Positions 11,570 through 20,447 of a DNA stretch of 64,000 nucleotides are shown here, in pieces. Position 1 is the first letter of the stretch, and the number at the start of each line of letters is the position of its first letter. Source of the DNA: Companilactobacillus zhachilii. Its GTDB lineage: Bacteria > Bacillota > Bacilli > Lactobacillales > Lactobacillaceae. Where the stretch lies: positions 1,984,001 to 2,048,000 of the forward strand of contig NZ_CP031933.2 in NCBI RefSeq assembly GCF_003606365.2, in the 5' to 3' direction. The notes below the pieces were generated by a model that saw only the letters and a program-made list of their open reading frames with translations, ran no database searches and was not told where the DNA came from. Made by a program: the position numbers and the translations under genes.

Positions 11570-11598
11570 ATCATATCGAAGTTACAAGACCAAGTCAA
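11570..11598 (-). promoter_or_regulatory. rRNA promoter P1
   Basis: Minus strand: -35 TTGACT (11598-11593), 17-base spacer, -10 TATGAT (11575-11570). It lies 110 bases upstream of P2, a tandem arrangement common for Bacilli rRNA operons, and is preceded by an A/T-rich tract like an UP element. Confidence 0.8.
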
Positions 11599-11722
11599 GA
11601 ACTTTTTTAAAATAATTAATGGCGTTTGGAGAAGCGATAAAGCTTCAAACCGTTGACGCCGTTGCTCTGTCGCAACAACAAGATATATATTACCAATTAG
11701 ATTAAGTGTGCGCAACCCTTTT

Positions 11723-12109
11723 TTACAAAAAAGTTGAATTTTTTTCATTTTTTTCTGAAATATGCTTCATTGCGGCCTTTACCCACTCATTTTTGTGCTC
11801 TGCAATCGTCTTATAACCAATATGATTACGATAATCAGTCCAAAAATGCTTATGTAAAATTGGTCTGCCGATCTTCTCTGGTTGCAATGCCCGCATTGAT
11901 AAACTGATTTTTTGATTATATTCATCAATTCCCATTACAATAACATCTACTTTGTCACCGACTTTATACTTACTATTAAGATCAGACACAAAGCCATGCT
12001 TTAATTCTGAGATATGAATCAACCCTTGATGGTCATCATCTAGCTTTACAAAGACCCCATATGATTGAATCCCAGATATGGTTCCAGATAGTCTATCTCC
12101 AATTCGCAT
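11723..12109 (-). CDS. S1 domain RNA-binding protein (CvfD/YugI-like)
   Basis: A 128-residue protein whose first 75 residues are one S1 RNA-binding domain (MRIGDRLSGTISGIQSYGVF, then DHQGLIHISELKHGFV and the closing GIDEYNQKISLSMR). The remainder is a short basic tail. Family members such as YugI (general stress protein 13) and pneumococcal CvfD act as post-transcriptional regulators that bind the ribosome or RNA; that role is from family knowledge. The start is the ATG at 12107-12109 because AAGGGAGGAAAA precedes it; an upstream in-frame extension to 12199 has no ribosome site and encodes an unrelated hydrophobic stretch. Confidence 0.85.
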   Translation of the reverse strand: MRIGDRLSGTISGIQSYGVFVKLDDDHQGLIHISELKHGFVSDLNSKYKVGDKVDVIVMGIDEYNQKISLSMRALQPEKIGRPILHKHFWTDYRNHIGYKTIAEHKNEWVKAAMKHISEKNEKNSTFL

Positions 12110-12188
12110 TGCTTTTCCTCCCTTTTTGGATTTCATTTGTGTAACAATGTATCTATAGATTATATAACAGAAAATGGTGATTAAGATT

Positions 12189-13181
12189 ATGAATGACAAA
12201 ATTTACGACATTTCTATTATCGGTGGTGGCCCTGCTGGTATGTTTGCTGCCTACTTTGCTCGCTTACGAAATCTGAAAGTAGCATTAATAGAAAGTTTAC
12301 CAAAGCTTGGTGGTCAGCCTGAAACGCTTTACGCACAAAAACATATTTACGATGTTGCTGCTTTACCCAAAGTATCAGGAACTGACTTAACTAAACAGCT
12401 TAACGATCAGTTAAACATTATGAACTGTGATCAATACCTCAACACTTCCGTTTCTTCTATAGAAAGAAAAGATGATCTCTGGTTACTAACTACTAATAAG
12501 GAAACTATCTATACTAAAACTATTATCATCGCAATCGGTAATGGAGCATTTAAACCACGCAAGTTAACATTCGATTACGACCCTATAATAGAAGAAAAGA
12601 ATCTCGACTACTTCGTTAATGACCTTAATGACTATCAAGATAAAGACGTTGTTGTTGCTGGTGGCGGTGATTCCGCTGTGGATTGGTCAATTGATTTATC
12701 TAAGGTAGCATCACATACATCCCTAGTACACCGTCGCAATAAATATCGAGCAATGGAGTCTAGTGTAGAAAAACTAAATCAATCAAACGTCGAACAACTC
12801 AATCCTTACATTATCAAAGAACTTAATTTCAATGCCCATGATAATTCTAAAGTAGACGTAACTCTAAAAATGATTAAGTCTAATGAAATTAAGATTGTGA
12901 CAACCGACAAACTATTAGTTAACTATGGCTTTGTTTCTGATTCTAAAATTCTCCGTGATTGGAACGTTGAGCTCAATGGTCCTTTCATCAAAGTTACTCA
13001 AGAAATGGAAACTAACCTACCGAATGTCTTTGCCATTGGTGATATTGTGACCTATCCTGGCAAACTCCAACTAATTGCAACAGCTTTTGCTGAAGGACCC
13101 ATCGCTGTAACTAAAGCTTTACGAAACCTTTATCCGGAAAAGGATTACTTCGAACACAGTACATCCCTCTTTGAAAAATAA
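12189..13181 (+). CDS. Ferredoxin/flavodoxin-NADP reductase, thioredoxin-reductase type
   Basis: FAD- and NADPH-dependent reductase of 330 residues related to B. subtilis YumC. Visible: the FAD dinucleotide fold IIGGGPAGMFAAYF near residue 10, the NADPH fold VVVAGGGDSAVDWSID near 155, and the C-terminal FAD motif FAIGDIVTYPGKLQLIATAFA near 285. The CxxC redox pair of true thioredoxin reductases is absent, which separates this class. The ATG at 12189 has GGTGA at proper spacing; a start at 12174 has none. It is divergent from the S1-protein gene with only about 80 bases between them. Confidence 0.9.
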   Translation: MNDKIYDISIIGGGPAGMFAAYFARLRNLKVALIESLPKLGGQPETLYAQKHIYDVAALPKVSGTDLTKQLNDQLNIMNCDQYLNTSVSSIERKDDLWLLTTNKETIYTKTIIIAIGNGAFKPRKLTFDYDPIIEEKNLDYFVNDLNDYQDKDVVVAGGGDSAVDWSIDLSKVASHTSLVHRRNKYRAMESSVEKLNQSNVEQLNPYIIKELNFNAHDNSKVDVTLKMIKSNEIKIVTTDKLLVNYGFVSDSKILRDWNVELNGPFIKVTQEMETNLPNVFAIGDIVTYPGKLQLIATAFAEGPIAVTKALRNLYPEKDYFEHSTSLFEK

Positions 13182-13225
13182 TCTTTAATTTCCATTAATT
13201 TTAAAGTTATTTTAAGTTATGCTGG

Positions 13226-13231
13226 TATAAT
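13226..13231 (+). promoter_or_regulatory. Extended -10 promoter of the DedA gene
   Basis: TATAAT preceded by TGG (13223-13225) gives an extended -10, 32 bases before the TTG start at 13263. Confidence 0.55.
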
Positions 13232-13262
13232 GAAGTTTAATTTGAATTCTGGAGTTGATTGA

Positions 13263-13916
13263 TTGAGTTACATAATGGGTTTGGTTGATTTTATCTTGCA
13301 CATTGATCATCATATGGTCAATATCGTAAATAACTTCGGCCTTTGGACATATTTAATACTGTTTCTGATTATCTTTATTGAAACCGGAGTTGTTATTCTA
13401 CCATTCCTACCGGGAGATTCACTAATCTTTGCGGCAATGGCTTTGGCAGCTAATCCAAAATACGGACTACTTGCTTGGCTAATGTTTATCATCTTCCTTG
13501 CGGCCGCCGTCTTAGGTGACTCCATGAACTATGAAATTGGTGAACATTTTGGAGAATACGCGACGAGGAATAAATACCTCAGTAAACTTATCAATAAGGA
13601 TCATTTAGATGAAGCACATCATTTCTTTGAAAAACACGGTGGTAAAACAATTGCCATTGGTCGTTTCATTCCTTTAATTAGAACTTTCGTACCATTCGTT
13701 GCTGGTAGTGGAACAATGCACTACGGAACTTTCCTGAAATACAATTTCATCGGAGCATTCCTTTGGGTGTTAGTTTGTTCAGCTGCTGGTTATCTCTTTG
13801 GTAATATTCCAGTTGTACAAGAACACTTCTCAATGATTATCATTGGTATCGTCTTAGTATCATTGGTTCCAGTTCTAATCACCGCCATCAAAAATAGCAA
13901 AAAGAAAAAAGCTTAG
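13263..13916 (+). CDS. DedA-family membrane protein
   Basis: Integral membrane protein of 217 residues in the DedA/VTT family, whose members act in lipid homeostasis (undecaprenyl phosphate or phospholipid flipping). Seen: hydrophobic helices at about 25-50 and 55-80, the family motif FLPGDSLIF near residue 48, the F..HGGKTIAIGRFIPLIRTF segment near 123-142 with the conserved Arg, the G-rich PFVAGSGTMHYG, and two C-terminal helices ending in a basic KNSKKKKA tail. Start is TTG at 13263 with GGAG eight bases upstream; an ATG four codons later is possible. Convergent with the next gene, sharing a bidirectional terminator. Confidence 0.9.
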   Translation: MSYIMGLVDFILHIDHHMVNIVNNFGLWTYLILFLIIFIETGVVILPFLPGDSLIFAAMALAANPKYGLLAWLMFIIFLAAAVLGDSMNYEIGEHFGEYATRNKYLSKLINKDHLDEAHHFFEKHGGKTIAIGRFIPLIRTFVPFVAGSGTMHYGTFLKYNFIGAFLWVLVCSAAGYLFGNIPVVQEHFSMIIIGIVLVSLVPVLITAIKNSKKKKA

Positions 13917-13938
13917 GAAATTTTTCCTAGGCTTTTTT
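13906..13938. terminator. Bidirectional terminator between dedA and the DUF1461 gene
   Basis: GCTTAGGAAA (13911-13920) pairs with TTTCCTAGGC (13923-13932) with one G-T pair, flanked by A and T runs on both sides. It overlaps the 3' ends of both convergent genes. Confidence 0.8.
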
Positions 13939-14529
13939 TGTACGTGCTTTCCAAAAGTTCAATCCTTCAAACATTACGAAAAATAAGATAAAGCATTGGG
14001 TAAAGAACTCTTCTGGCAAAACATTGATAATTGGGTCCTTATCCGGATCAAATAACCAATCGCTATTACGAAAGAGCATTTCATGAAAGACGACGAAGAA
14101 TTCATCGAAATTCAGCATCATTAAAATTGCTAAGATTATCCCAACGATTCCAATCCAGAAAAAGACTCGATTAAAATGCGCTCGAACTTTATGAAACTTA
14201 GCAACAATAATTCCCGTCCCGATGAAAACTGCAAAATTCAACAAGAAAAGTTTTTTTACATCATAAAAATGCAAGCGACCACCAGCTGACGAGGCAAAAT
14301 CACTCAAATGCCAATGCCAATTGAACGGATTAATCAAAAAATCCATCATCTGTGCATAGTTCTTCATAATCGTTCCATATTTCATCCCTACGGCATTTTC
14401 TAGATAGTAATGCTTAATAGCAAAGGCAAATAAGGGATAACTGGCAAATATCGTCACCGTGATAGCTAACGTCAACAAAAAGAATGCTAATGCAATAGTA
14501 TACAAAAGGTCCTTTTGTGAATTAGACAT
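13927..14529 (-). CDS. TIGR01906/DUF1461 integral membrane protein
   Basis: A 200-residue membrane protein with about four hydrophobic helices (residues 8-32, 90-112, 118-138, 172-190) and the motif YxxLMDFLINPFNWHW-like YAQMMDFLINPFNWHW near 58, which is typical of this Firmicutes family of unknown function. It overlaps the upstream HAD gene by eight bases, so the two are translationally coupled at the 3' end of the yut/yun-like operon. Role unknown. Confidence 0.8.
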   Translation of the reverse strand: MSNSQKDLLYTIALAFFLLTLAITVTIFASYPLFAFAIKHYYLENAVGMKYGTIMKNYAQMMDFLINPFNWHWHLSDFASSAGGRLHFYDVKKLFLLNFAVFIGTGIIVAKFHKVRAHFNRVFFWIGIVGIILAILMMLNFDEFFVVFHEMLFRNSDWLFDPDKDPIINVLPEEFFTQCFILFFVMFEGLNFWKARTKKA

Positions 14530-15298
14530 CCCACTGATCCAGACTTTCTACTTGATGAGTGGGCTTGATAGGTGCATTGTCGATATCTTCATGGGTACTG
14601 ACACCAGTATTGACCCACAACGTATCAACGTCAGCATTAATTCCACACTTGATATCCGTATTGTAATTGTCACCAACCATGACGGCTGTTTTCGGATCAA
14701 AATTACGTGCCTTGACTGCAAAGTCAATAATGTTACGTTCTGGTTTACCAATATAATGAGCCTTTTGTTGAGTTGATGTTTCAACTAATGAGATAACTGA
14801 ACCAGCACCTGGTACTAAACCTCTCTCGTTAGGCAAGTTAGTATCAGCATTAGTACCGATAAAGAAGGCCCCACGTTTGATAGCCAAAGTGGCCAATTCA
14901 AATTTATGGTACGTCACATCATAATCTAACCCAACGATAACAACATCAGGATCTACTTCATTCAATTTGATACCTGTACCAAAAACAGCACTCTTTAAAC
15001 CGTACTCACCGATTACATAAGCACTATGATTTTCAATATCATCACCAAACATATTTTTAATATAAGCCGCTGTGGCTAATGATGGTGTCAAAACTTGCTC
15101 AGCTTGGGCCGTGATCTGATGGTTATTTGTCAAATTATCAGCCACTTGCTGTGGAGTTTTCGTTGTATTGTTTGTTAAGAAATAATAATCAATTCCTGCT
15201 TTGTTCAAATTATCGATGAAAACTTTAGCTTCAGGAATCTTATCCTTACCACGATACATTGTTCCATCTAAATCTATTAAATATGTTTGATACTTCAT
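14522..15298 (-). CDS. HAD-superfamily sugar phosphatase, NagD-type (YutF-like)
   Basis: Cytosolic HAD hydrolase of 258 residues, the family TIGR01457. Motif I is LIDLDGTMYRGKD (residues 7-19, nucleophile Asp), motif II is FLTNNTTKTP near 40, the conserved Lys is in IGKPERNI near 180 and motif III/IV is VMVGDNYNTDIKCG near 203. The C2-type cap and NNTTKTP sequence place it with NagD/YutF, which dephosphorylate small sugar or nucleotide phosphates. It overlaps yutD by four bases (ATGA). Substrate not determinable here. Confidence 0.88.
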   Translation of the reverse strand: MKYQTYLIDLDGTMYRGKDKIPEAKVFIDNLNKAGIDYYFLTNNTTKTPQQVADNLTNNHQITAQAEQVLTPSLATAAYIKNMFGDDIENHSAYVIGEYGLKSAVFGTGIKLNEVDPDVVIVGLDYDVTYHKFELATLAIKRGAFFIGTNADTNLPNERGLVPGAGSVISLVETSTQQKAHYIGKPERNIIDFAVKARNFDPKTAVMVGDNYNTDIKCGINADVDTLWVNTGVSTHEDIDNAPIKPTHQVESLDQWDV

Positions 15299-15855
15299 TT
15301 ATTCTTTTCACCTATTTTTCTAATTTTGAAGGTCTTCTTAGTCGAAGCTGTAGTCTTTTTCGTCACTCGACGTTTGGAGACTTTGTTCTTCCGACGCTGA
15401 TTATTATGTGGCCTATTAGATTTATTCTCAGCCTTAGCATGCGTAGTCCGCGTGCGGAATTTATGAGTATGATTGCTGTGATTGTTATTTCGATGATGGT
15501 TGTTTTTCAAAGGAGCCTTTTGAACTTTCTCAAGTACAAAATAAGCACAACCAAAATTACAATATTCCAACAAATAATCTTCCAAATGCGAAATGCGATT
15601 ATCTAAGGTACTTTCTTTACGTTCATCTTCATAAAAACCCTTAAAACGCAATTGATCGTAACCCCAGTCACCAACAATATAATCATATTTTTCTAAAACA
15701 TTGTTATAACGTTCTTCAATACGCTCTTCACTAAAACCATTATCATGATTTTCTACTAAGCGATACTTCTTCTTATCAATGGAAATCAAATTATCATCTA
15801 ACTTAATGACATCGACCAACTTAGTAGTAGCAGTATTATCCTCAATTTCTTGCAA
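15295..15855 (-). CDS. YutD-like family protein with long basic tail
   Basis: A 186-residue protein. The N-terminal 105 residues are the YutD domain (YDYIVGDWGYDQLRFKGFY near 55-73, ending LEYCNFGCAYFVL). The last 75 residues are low-complexity and very basic (His, Asn, Lys, Arg, Thr rich), unlike the short B. subtilis protein, and may bind nucleic acid or be disordered. YutD has no established biochemical role. The next gene in the operon overlaps its stop by four bases, and the YunD-like gene lies nine bases upstream. Confidence 0.8.
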   Translation of the reverse strand: MQEIEDNTATTKLVDVIKLDDNLISIDKKKYRLVENHDNGFSEERIEERYNNVLEKYDYIVGDWGYDQLRFKGFYEDERKESTLDNRISHLEDYLLEYCNFGCAYFVLEKVQKAPLKNNHHRNNNHSNHTHKFRTRTTHAKAENKSNRPHNNQRRKNKVSKRRVTKKTTASTKKTFKIRKIGEKNK

Positions 15856-15864
15856 GTAATCACC

Positions 15865-17232
15865 TCAAATCGGATATTTTTTACTCAAGTAATCAGCGAA
15901 TACACCACGCAAAAACTTAGGATACATAATTTCATTGTTACCCGAAATCTCAATTGATGGGAAATACGGTACAAACAAATAATGATCCAATAATGCTAGG
16001 GTGTATTCTTGATTCTTGTCTAATTCTTTACCGTTTATGTAAACATTTCGTTTGTTATCAATCGTAATGCCCCGATAAACTAGTTCGCCAAATATCTTAC
16101 CACGAAAACCCATTCCTTTTTGCATATGATTGCATAAAAAGAGTCGATTCTTTTCCATTTCCATAACTAAACGCCAAACATTGTCACCCGTCATTGTTGT
16201 TTTCATAACATGAATCGCATGAGGTAAGCAATCATGCAAATTTTTCTCAGTCACAATACCTTTTGGCAAATTTTCCAAAAACAAACCTGAACTCAAAACT
16301 GCCACATCTGACTGTGCAAAGTCTTGGACAGCAGTCAAAGCCTCTTGCATGATCGAATTGTCAGCTTGATAATCTGTACTCAAGGTGTTTGGTAAATTGG
16401 CAACTTGCTTTTGATCTAGCAATTGTTCGCCACGGTTATATTGATGTTCAATCCAATTTTTATCAGTAGGCAATTCCTCTAGCGTGGCAGTTTTCACAGT
16501 AAAGGCTGACTTTTGGACAACTTGCTTTTGTTCATCAAGTTCCAAATTAATCGTTCCGATATGCTGACCATATTTTCCGGCTGCCGCCAACAAAACGCCA
16601 TTATCAACTTCCCCTTTAGGAAAGAGATGATGTGTATGAGCTCCAATAATAACATCGATTTCCGGATGCTTTTTGGCAATCAAACGGTCCATTGAAACAC
16701 CTAAATGAGAAAGTAAGATAATCACATCACAATCTTTAACTAATTCCAAAGATTTAGGTAGCATTTCTTGAATTAACTTAATATCCCAATCTAGCAATGG
16801 ATAAGTCAAAATATACGGTGCCGTCAAGCCCATGAGTCCAATCTTGGTTCCCTGCTTAGTAGTGATAACTTTAGCCGGTTGAGCAAAATCAGCTAATCGT
16901 GAAGGATTATTTTCGTAAAGATTGTTCAAAATCACTGGAAAATTAGCATGATCATACAGATGTTCCAAATGCTCATGACTGTTACCTAAACCTTCATTAT
17001 TACCAATCGTAGCAGCGTCATAATGAAGTGGATTCATCCATTCAATATTTGCTTGCCCATTAGTTGCTTCACTCAGCGGATGTGCCCGGTCCATAGCATC
17101 CCCAATATCAAACAAATAAAAATCATCGGCGGTACTTTCTTGACGTGATTGATTAATGAACCGCTCAACACGTGGAAAGTTTTCGAAGTGAGAATGTAAA
17201 TCATTCGTATGAACTATTTGAATTTTTTCCAT
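15865..17232 (-). CDS. 5'-nucleotidase/2',3'-cyclic phosphodiesterase-type metallophosphatase (YunD-like)
   Basis: A 455-residue two-domain enzyme without a signal peptide, so cytosolic. The N-terminal calcineurin-like domain has HTNDLHSHFE (residues 8-17), DIGDAMDRAHP near 42, the metal-binding GNNEGLGNSHEH near 77, LLSHLG near 173 and GAHTHHLFPKG near 195. The C-terminal half is the 5'-nucleotidase substrate-binding domain. This layout matches YunD. The exact nucleotide substrate is unknown. It is six bases downstream of the small phosphoesterase gene, in one operon. Confidence 0.88.
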   Translation of the reverse strand: MEKIQIVHTNDLHSHFENFPRVERFINQSRQESTADDFYLFDIGDAMDRAHPLSEATNGQANIEWMNPLHYDAATIGNNEGLGNSHEHLEHLYDHANFPVILNNLYENNPSRLADFAQPAKVITTKQGTKIGLMGLTAPYILTYPLLDWDIKLIQEMLPKSLELVKDCDVIILLSHLGVSMDRLIAKKHPEIDVIIGAHTHHLFPKGEVDNGVLLAAAGKYGQHIGTINLELDEQKQVVQKSAFTVKTATLEELPTDKNWIEHQYNRGEQLLDQKQVANLPNTLSTDYQADNSIMQEALTAVQDFAQSDVAVLSSGLFLENLPKGIVTEKNLHDCLPHAIHVMKTTMTGDNVWRLVMEMEKNRLFLCNHMQKGMGFRGKIFGELVYRGITIDNKRNVYINGKELDKNQEYTLALLDHYLFVPYFPSIEISGNNEIMYPKFLRGVFADYLSKKYPI

Positions 17233-17238
17233 AATATC

Positions 17239-17850
17239 CTACTTTCTCTGTAATCTAGCCAAATCTTCTTTCTTCTTATCATACATCTCTAAAATTTCTT
17301 CACCACGTAAAGGTGAACCCCAGGGCAAATTCTCTGATAAATAGTCACGTTCTGGGGCATCCACACCTACGTTAATATTTTCAGGAATTGGAACAGCGTA
17401 GTGATGAATATGACCATGCAAATTAATAATCTTATCAACCTTACCCAACAACAAAGGATAGTGTGTGCAATAAAATTGATGATGATCAAATTTCAATAAC
17501 GCACCAACATCTTCAAATTCAAATCTAGGTTTACCATCAGACATCGTTTCATTATGCTTATCCAAAAATTTGAATAATGAACGATAGTCATGATTTCCCT
17601 TAATCAAAGTCATATGTCCATTCAATTGACGCAACATATCATAAGTTTCTTCATCCGTCGGTGTGTTCTGGGGCCGCATCGAAATATCCCCCAAGTGGTA
17701 CACGCGGTCATTCTCATCTACCCGAGCATTCCAGGCATCAATCATTGCTTGATTCATCTCGTCAACATTACCAAAATGACGAGGAGCAAAATTATTTGGT
17801 TCTAGTAATTGATAATGATAAAAATGTGTATCAGCTATAAAGTAATTCAT
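17239..17850 (-). CDS. Metallophosphoesterase, calcineurin-like
   Basis: A 203-residue cytosolic phosphoesterase. Metal ligands appear in order: FIADTHFYH (3-11), HLGDISMRP near 52, IKGNHDYRS near 84, THYPL near 129 and NLHGHIHHYAVP near 143. No extra domain, so the substrate is open. It shares one base with the upstream gene (start A of this gene equals the last stop base of that one) and is followed six bases later by the YunD-like gene. Confidence 0.85.
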   Translation of the reverse strand: MNYFIADTHFYHYQLLEPNNFAPRHFGNVDEMNQAMIDAWNARVDENDRVYHLGDISMRPQNTPTDEETYDMLRQLNGHMTLIKGNHDYRSLFKFLDKHNETMSDGKPRFEFEDVGALLKFDHHQFYCTHYPLLLGKVDKIINLHGHIHHYAVPIPENINVGVDAPERDYLSENLPWGSPLRGEEILEMYDKKKEDLARLQRK

Positions 17851-18185
17851 TAGTCAGCATCGTCTTCCCTTGAAATAATACCGTTAGCTTTTAAAATTTC
17901 ATTGAAAGCATCGCGGACCTTGCCCTTAGGCTTATCGTACTCAACCCATTCTTTTAAATTCATTGGTGGAACTGTATAATTTGCGTTGACATAATCCTCA
18001 TAAACACTAACAGCTGAAGAATGTGGGATATTAAGTTTCAAAATACGGACCTCTTTGATCATCCCCAATTCAGCCGCCTTCTCAGCGCGACCATTCATAA
18101 CGATATTAGCAAGTTCATAGTATTTCGTACCATCGTTACGCGTAATTTGTTCAATAATATCTAAAATTTGTTTCTCGTTATCCAT
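17850..18185 (-). CDS. Conserved hypothetical protein, 111 aa
   Basis: A 111-residue soluble, acidic-ended protein, first gene of the operon that continues with two metallophosphoesterases, YutD-like, HAD phosphatase and DUF1461. Visible parts are an N-terminal helix (KQILDIIEQITRNDG), a central YELANIVMNGRAEKAAELGM helix and a C-terminal acidic tail ISREDDAD. No motif I recognise. The start ATG at 18183-18185 follows a TGTGAGGTTTTATAA leader with GAGG. Tight coupling to the phosphoesterases suggests a shared role, but nothing more can be said. Confidence 0.7.
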   Translation of the reverse strand: MDNEKQILDIIEQITRNDGTKYYELANIVMNGRAEKAAELGMIKEVRILKLNIPHSSAVSVYEDYVNANYTVPPMNLKEWVEYDKPKGKVRDAFNEILKANGIISREDDAD

Positions 18186-18247
18186 TTATAAAACCTCACA
18201 TTTAAATGTTTTATTGCCTTTTTGACTAGGATGTGTCTTAGAGTAAT

Positions 18248-18434
18248 GCCGTCTCCAGAGTTGGACAGTGGTTACTGGCAGTGCGGAACGGTCCGAGCCA
18301 AGGTCTCGGGCCTCGGTTTAAGCCTTGCAAGTTCGGCAAGTCTTAAACGCGTCCGGTGCTGTAAGAACGACAAAAGCGGTCGCCCTAACAGCACTTTCAC
18401 TGCCAGTAACCACTGTCCAACTCTTCCGACTAGT
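18248..18434 (-). repeat. Family R element 1
   Basis: Intergenic structured repeat. Outer arms 18257-18283 and 18398-18424 are a perfect 27-bp inverted repeat with a sequence (GTTACTGGCAGTG) not shared with other copies. Inside are the P2 hairpin GGTCCGAG..CTCGGGCC with loop CCAAGG, P3 (CGGTTTAAG..CTTAAACG) and a divergent P4 (GTGCTGT..ACAGCAC). Ends are GCCGTCTCC at left and TTCCGACTAGT at right. Forms an inverted pair with element 2. Confidence 0.85.
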
Positions 18435-18633
18435 TCTTTATTAATTTGAGAATAATTTGATAACTCAAGTATTTCTCTAATAATCTTTAATGCCAAAATA
18501 ATTCTTTTCTTAAAATAATTATGCTCATTAGCACAAATACTTATTCGACAATTTGAAGATAGAACCTAGTTGCCTCGTAATTAATGACTTTATTTTCACA
18601 AAATTGAAACTAATTATGCGTCTGTACCAACCA
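18435..18633. other. AT-rich spacer between R elements 1 and 2
   Basis: About 200 bases, A/T-rich, no open frame with a ribosome site and no hairpin that I can see. The stretch from 18819 to 18951 is likewise featureless apart from the ribosome site of the next gene. Confidence 0.6.
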
Positions 18634-18818
18634 ACTAGCCGGAAAGAGTAAGAAATTTAGGTCGCTGTGAAGGTGGCGTTAGTGCTTTAGCACTTACACC
18701 ATGGGACGAGTTTTGAAACTCGCGGTCTGTGCGAGGTTCAAAATCGAGATTCGAGACCGCCCCTTGGCTCGAATCGATCCCCATAGCGACCTAAATTTCT
18801 TACTCTTGGAGGCGGCAT
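18634..18818 (+). repeat. Family R element 2
   Basis: Full copy, opposite orientation to element 1 and 200 bases from it. Outer arms 18644-18666 and 18785-18807 are perfectly complementary over 23 bp. Ends ACTAGCCGGAAAG and TTGGAGGCGGC. P4 stem reads AGTGC/GCACT around the conserved TAAA loop (minus strand), P2 stem GATTCGAG/CTCGAATC. Confidence 0.88.
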
Positions 18819-18951
18819 ATTTAAATAGCATTTTTAAATAAATACATAATAATATATACTCATCTCATATAACTAATACACTAATCATGAAAGTAGCAGT
18901 ATTTATTCTTTACATCTAGTATATAATATCTCAAAAATTAGGGAGTTAATT

Positions 18952-20382
18952 ATGGTCTCAAAACGTTTTAATCTTCTCAAGTTATCATTAGCATGTCTGA
19001 TTTTTTTCTTTGCTAGTGGTTTTACGGTTATCGGTCATCGTGGTGATCCTATTAATGCACCCGAAGAAACTTTTGAAAGTTTTGATAAAGCCTTCTCTGA
19101 GGGAGCCGATTATGTGGAACTTGATCTACATGTTTCAAAAGATAATGTCCTAGTCGTCTCCCATGATCGTGATCTCGAACGTGTTACTGGTACCTCAGAA
19201 ATTGTCTCAGAACATAACTTTTCTGATTTAGCTCAATTACATCAAAAAAATGGTGAACCTATTCATAGTTTGAACCAAATTTTTGAACATTACAAAAATA
19301 ATCCTAAAGCTAAGTTCTTAATTGAAACTAAGAAAACTAAAAAAGGTAATCCTCAAAATATGGAAGCCTTATTGAAGCAAGTTATCGAAACATATGGCAT
19401 GCAAAATCGGGTCATGTTCCACTCGTTCTCAACTAAGAGTCTAGAAAACGAAGCGCAATTGATGCCAGACATCCCTCGGATTTTTATTGCTGGGACAACT
19501 AAGCGAATCAATTTTGATATTTTGCAATATGTGACTGGTGTGAACCTCTCCTCAAACATCATAACGCCACAAATCATCGACACCATGCACTTCATGGGCA
19601 AAAGTATTTACGCTTGGGACGAGATGAACGAAAGTCCTAAAAAGTGGAATACATTAATCAATATGCCAATTGACGGTGTGGTCACCAACTATCCAGCCAC
19701 TGGTAACGAATATCGCGAATTAAAGGATCAATCGAAGTCGGAAGCACTTAACCAAAACGTCTACTATATGAGTAGTCAAAAGGAAACTATTTACGAAAAC
19801 CCTTATCGGCTAATCAAAACTGGCAAGAAAGTTAATCCGTTAGATGGTTATCACATCACTAACATTATCAAATTTAATGGCGAAAAGTATGTTCAATTAG
19901 GTGAAAATAAGTTTGCTAATGCCACCGGCTTTAATTCTGAATATGCTCTCCGTGATCTACGCCAATATTTTGGTTCCAAAGCTATTTTCCGTAACCAACA
20001 ACCAAATAACTTCCTATATAGTGACCCAACTGATTCCAGCTCGATTGTTAATCGCATGGAAATCAACAAGCCTCAACAAATTATTACGATTCAAAAGTAT
20101 GGTACCCAAACATGGCTCAAGCTAAAAAACGGTTGGGTCAATGCGCACAATGTCTTAATTCAATTGAATCCTGAATCTTACTTTGGAAATAATTCTCTTG
20201 ATGGTTATCAAGATTTACCTCGTGGTCAAAGAATCAAAAATATTGATTTATTACAAAATTTAGCAATTACTAGACCAACCAGTGATCAGACTTTGCAAAA
20301 TGCTGATTTAATTAAGGATTTCAACAATTTTTATGTTGATTTTTCCCTTACCAATGACAACGATTCCATAAATAAGATTTAG
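18952..20382 (+). CDS. Glycerophosphodiester phosphodiesterase, exported, with C-terminal extension
   Basis: A 476-residue enzyme hydrolysing glycerophosphodiesters to glycerol 3-phosphate and an alcohol; it may act on lipoteichoic acid or phospholipid headgroups. Residues 1-24 are a hydrophobic export or anchor segment. The GDPD domain follows (about 25-250): VIGHRGDPINAPEETFESF with the catalytic His and Glu, YVELDLHVSKDNVLVVSHD with the metal and second catalytic residues, and the closing DGVVTNYPATG. The last 220 residues are not enzymatic; VQLGENKFANATGF and TWLKLKNGWVNAHNV look like SH3-like surface modules that may hold it to the wall. GGGAG precedes the ATG. Confidence 0.88.
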   Translation: MVSKRFNLLKLSLACLIFFFASGFTVIGHRGDPINAPEETFESFDKAFSEGADYVELDLHVSKDNVLVVSHDRDLERVTGTSEIVSEHNFSDLAQLHQKNGEPIHSLNQIFEHYKNNPKAKFLIETKKTKKGNPQNMEALLKQVIETYGMQNRVMFHSFSTKSLENEAQLMPDIPRIFIAGTTKRINFDILQYVTGVNLSSNIITPQIIDTMHFMGKSIYAWDEMNESPKKWNTLINMPIDGVVTNYPATGNEYRELKDQSKSEALNQNVYYMSSQKETIYENPYRLIKTGKKVNPLDGYHITNIIKFNGEKYVQLGENKFANATGFNSEYALRDLRQYFGSKAIFRNQQPNNFLYSDPTDSSSIVNRMEINKPQQIITIQKYGTQTWLKLKNGWVNAHNVLIQLNPESYFGNNSLDGYQDLPRGQRIKNIDLLQNLAITRPTSDQTLQNADLIKDFNNFYVDFSLTNDNDSINKI

Positions 20383-20411
20383 GTAAATTAGCCTTTAAGG
20401 GCAACCTTTGG

Positions 20412-20417
20412 TAAAAT
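20412..20417 (+). promoter_or_regulatory. Extended -10 promoter of pepV
   Basis: TAAAAT with TGG immediately upstream (20409-20411), 31 bases before the pepV start. Confidence 0.4.
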
Positions 20418-20447
20418 ATAAAAAACTCATGTGGAGGTCAGAGATAT

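Noticed and set aside
12110..12199. Longer start for the S1-domain protein
   Set aside because: The extension is hydrophobic, has no ribosome site, and the ATG at 12109 has a strong one.
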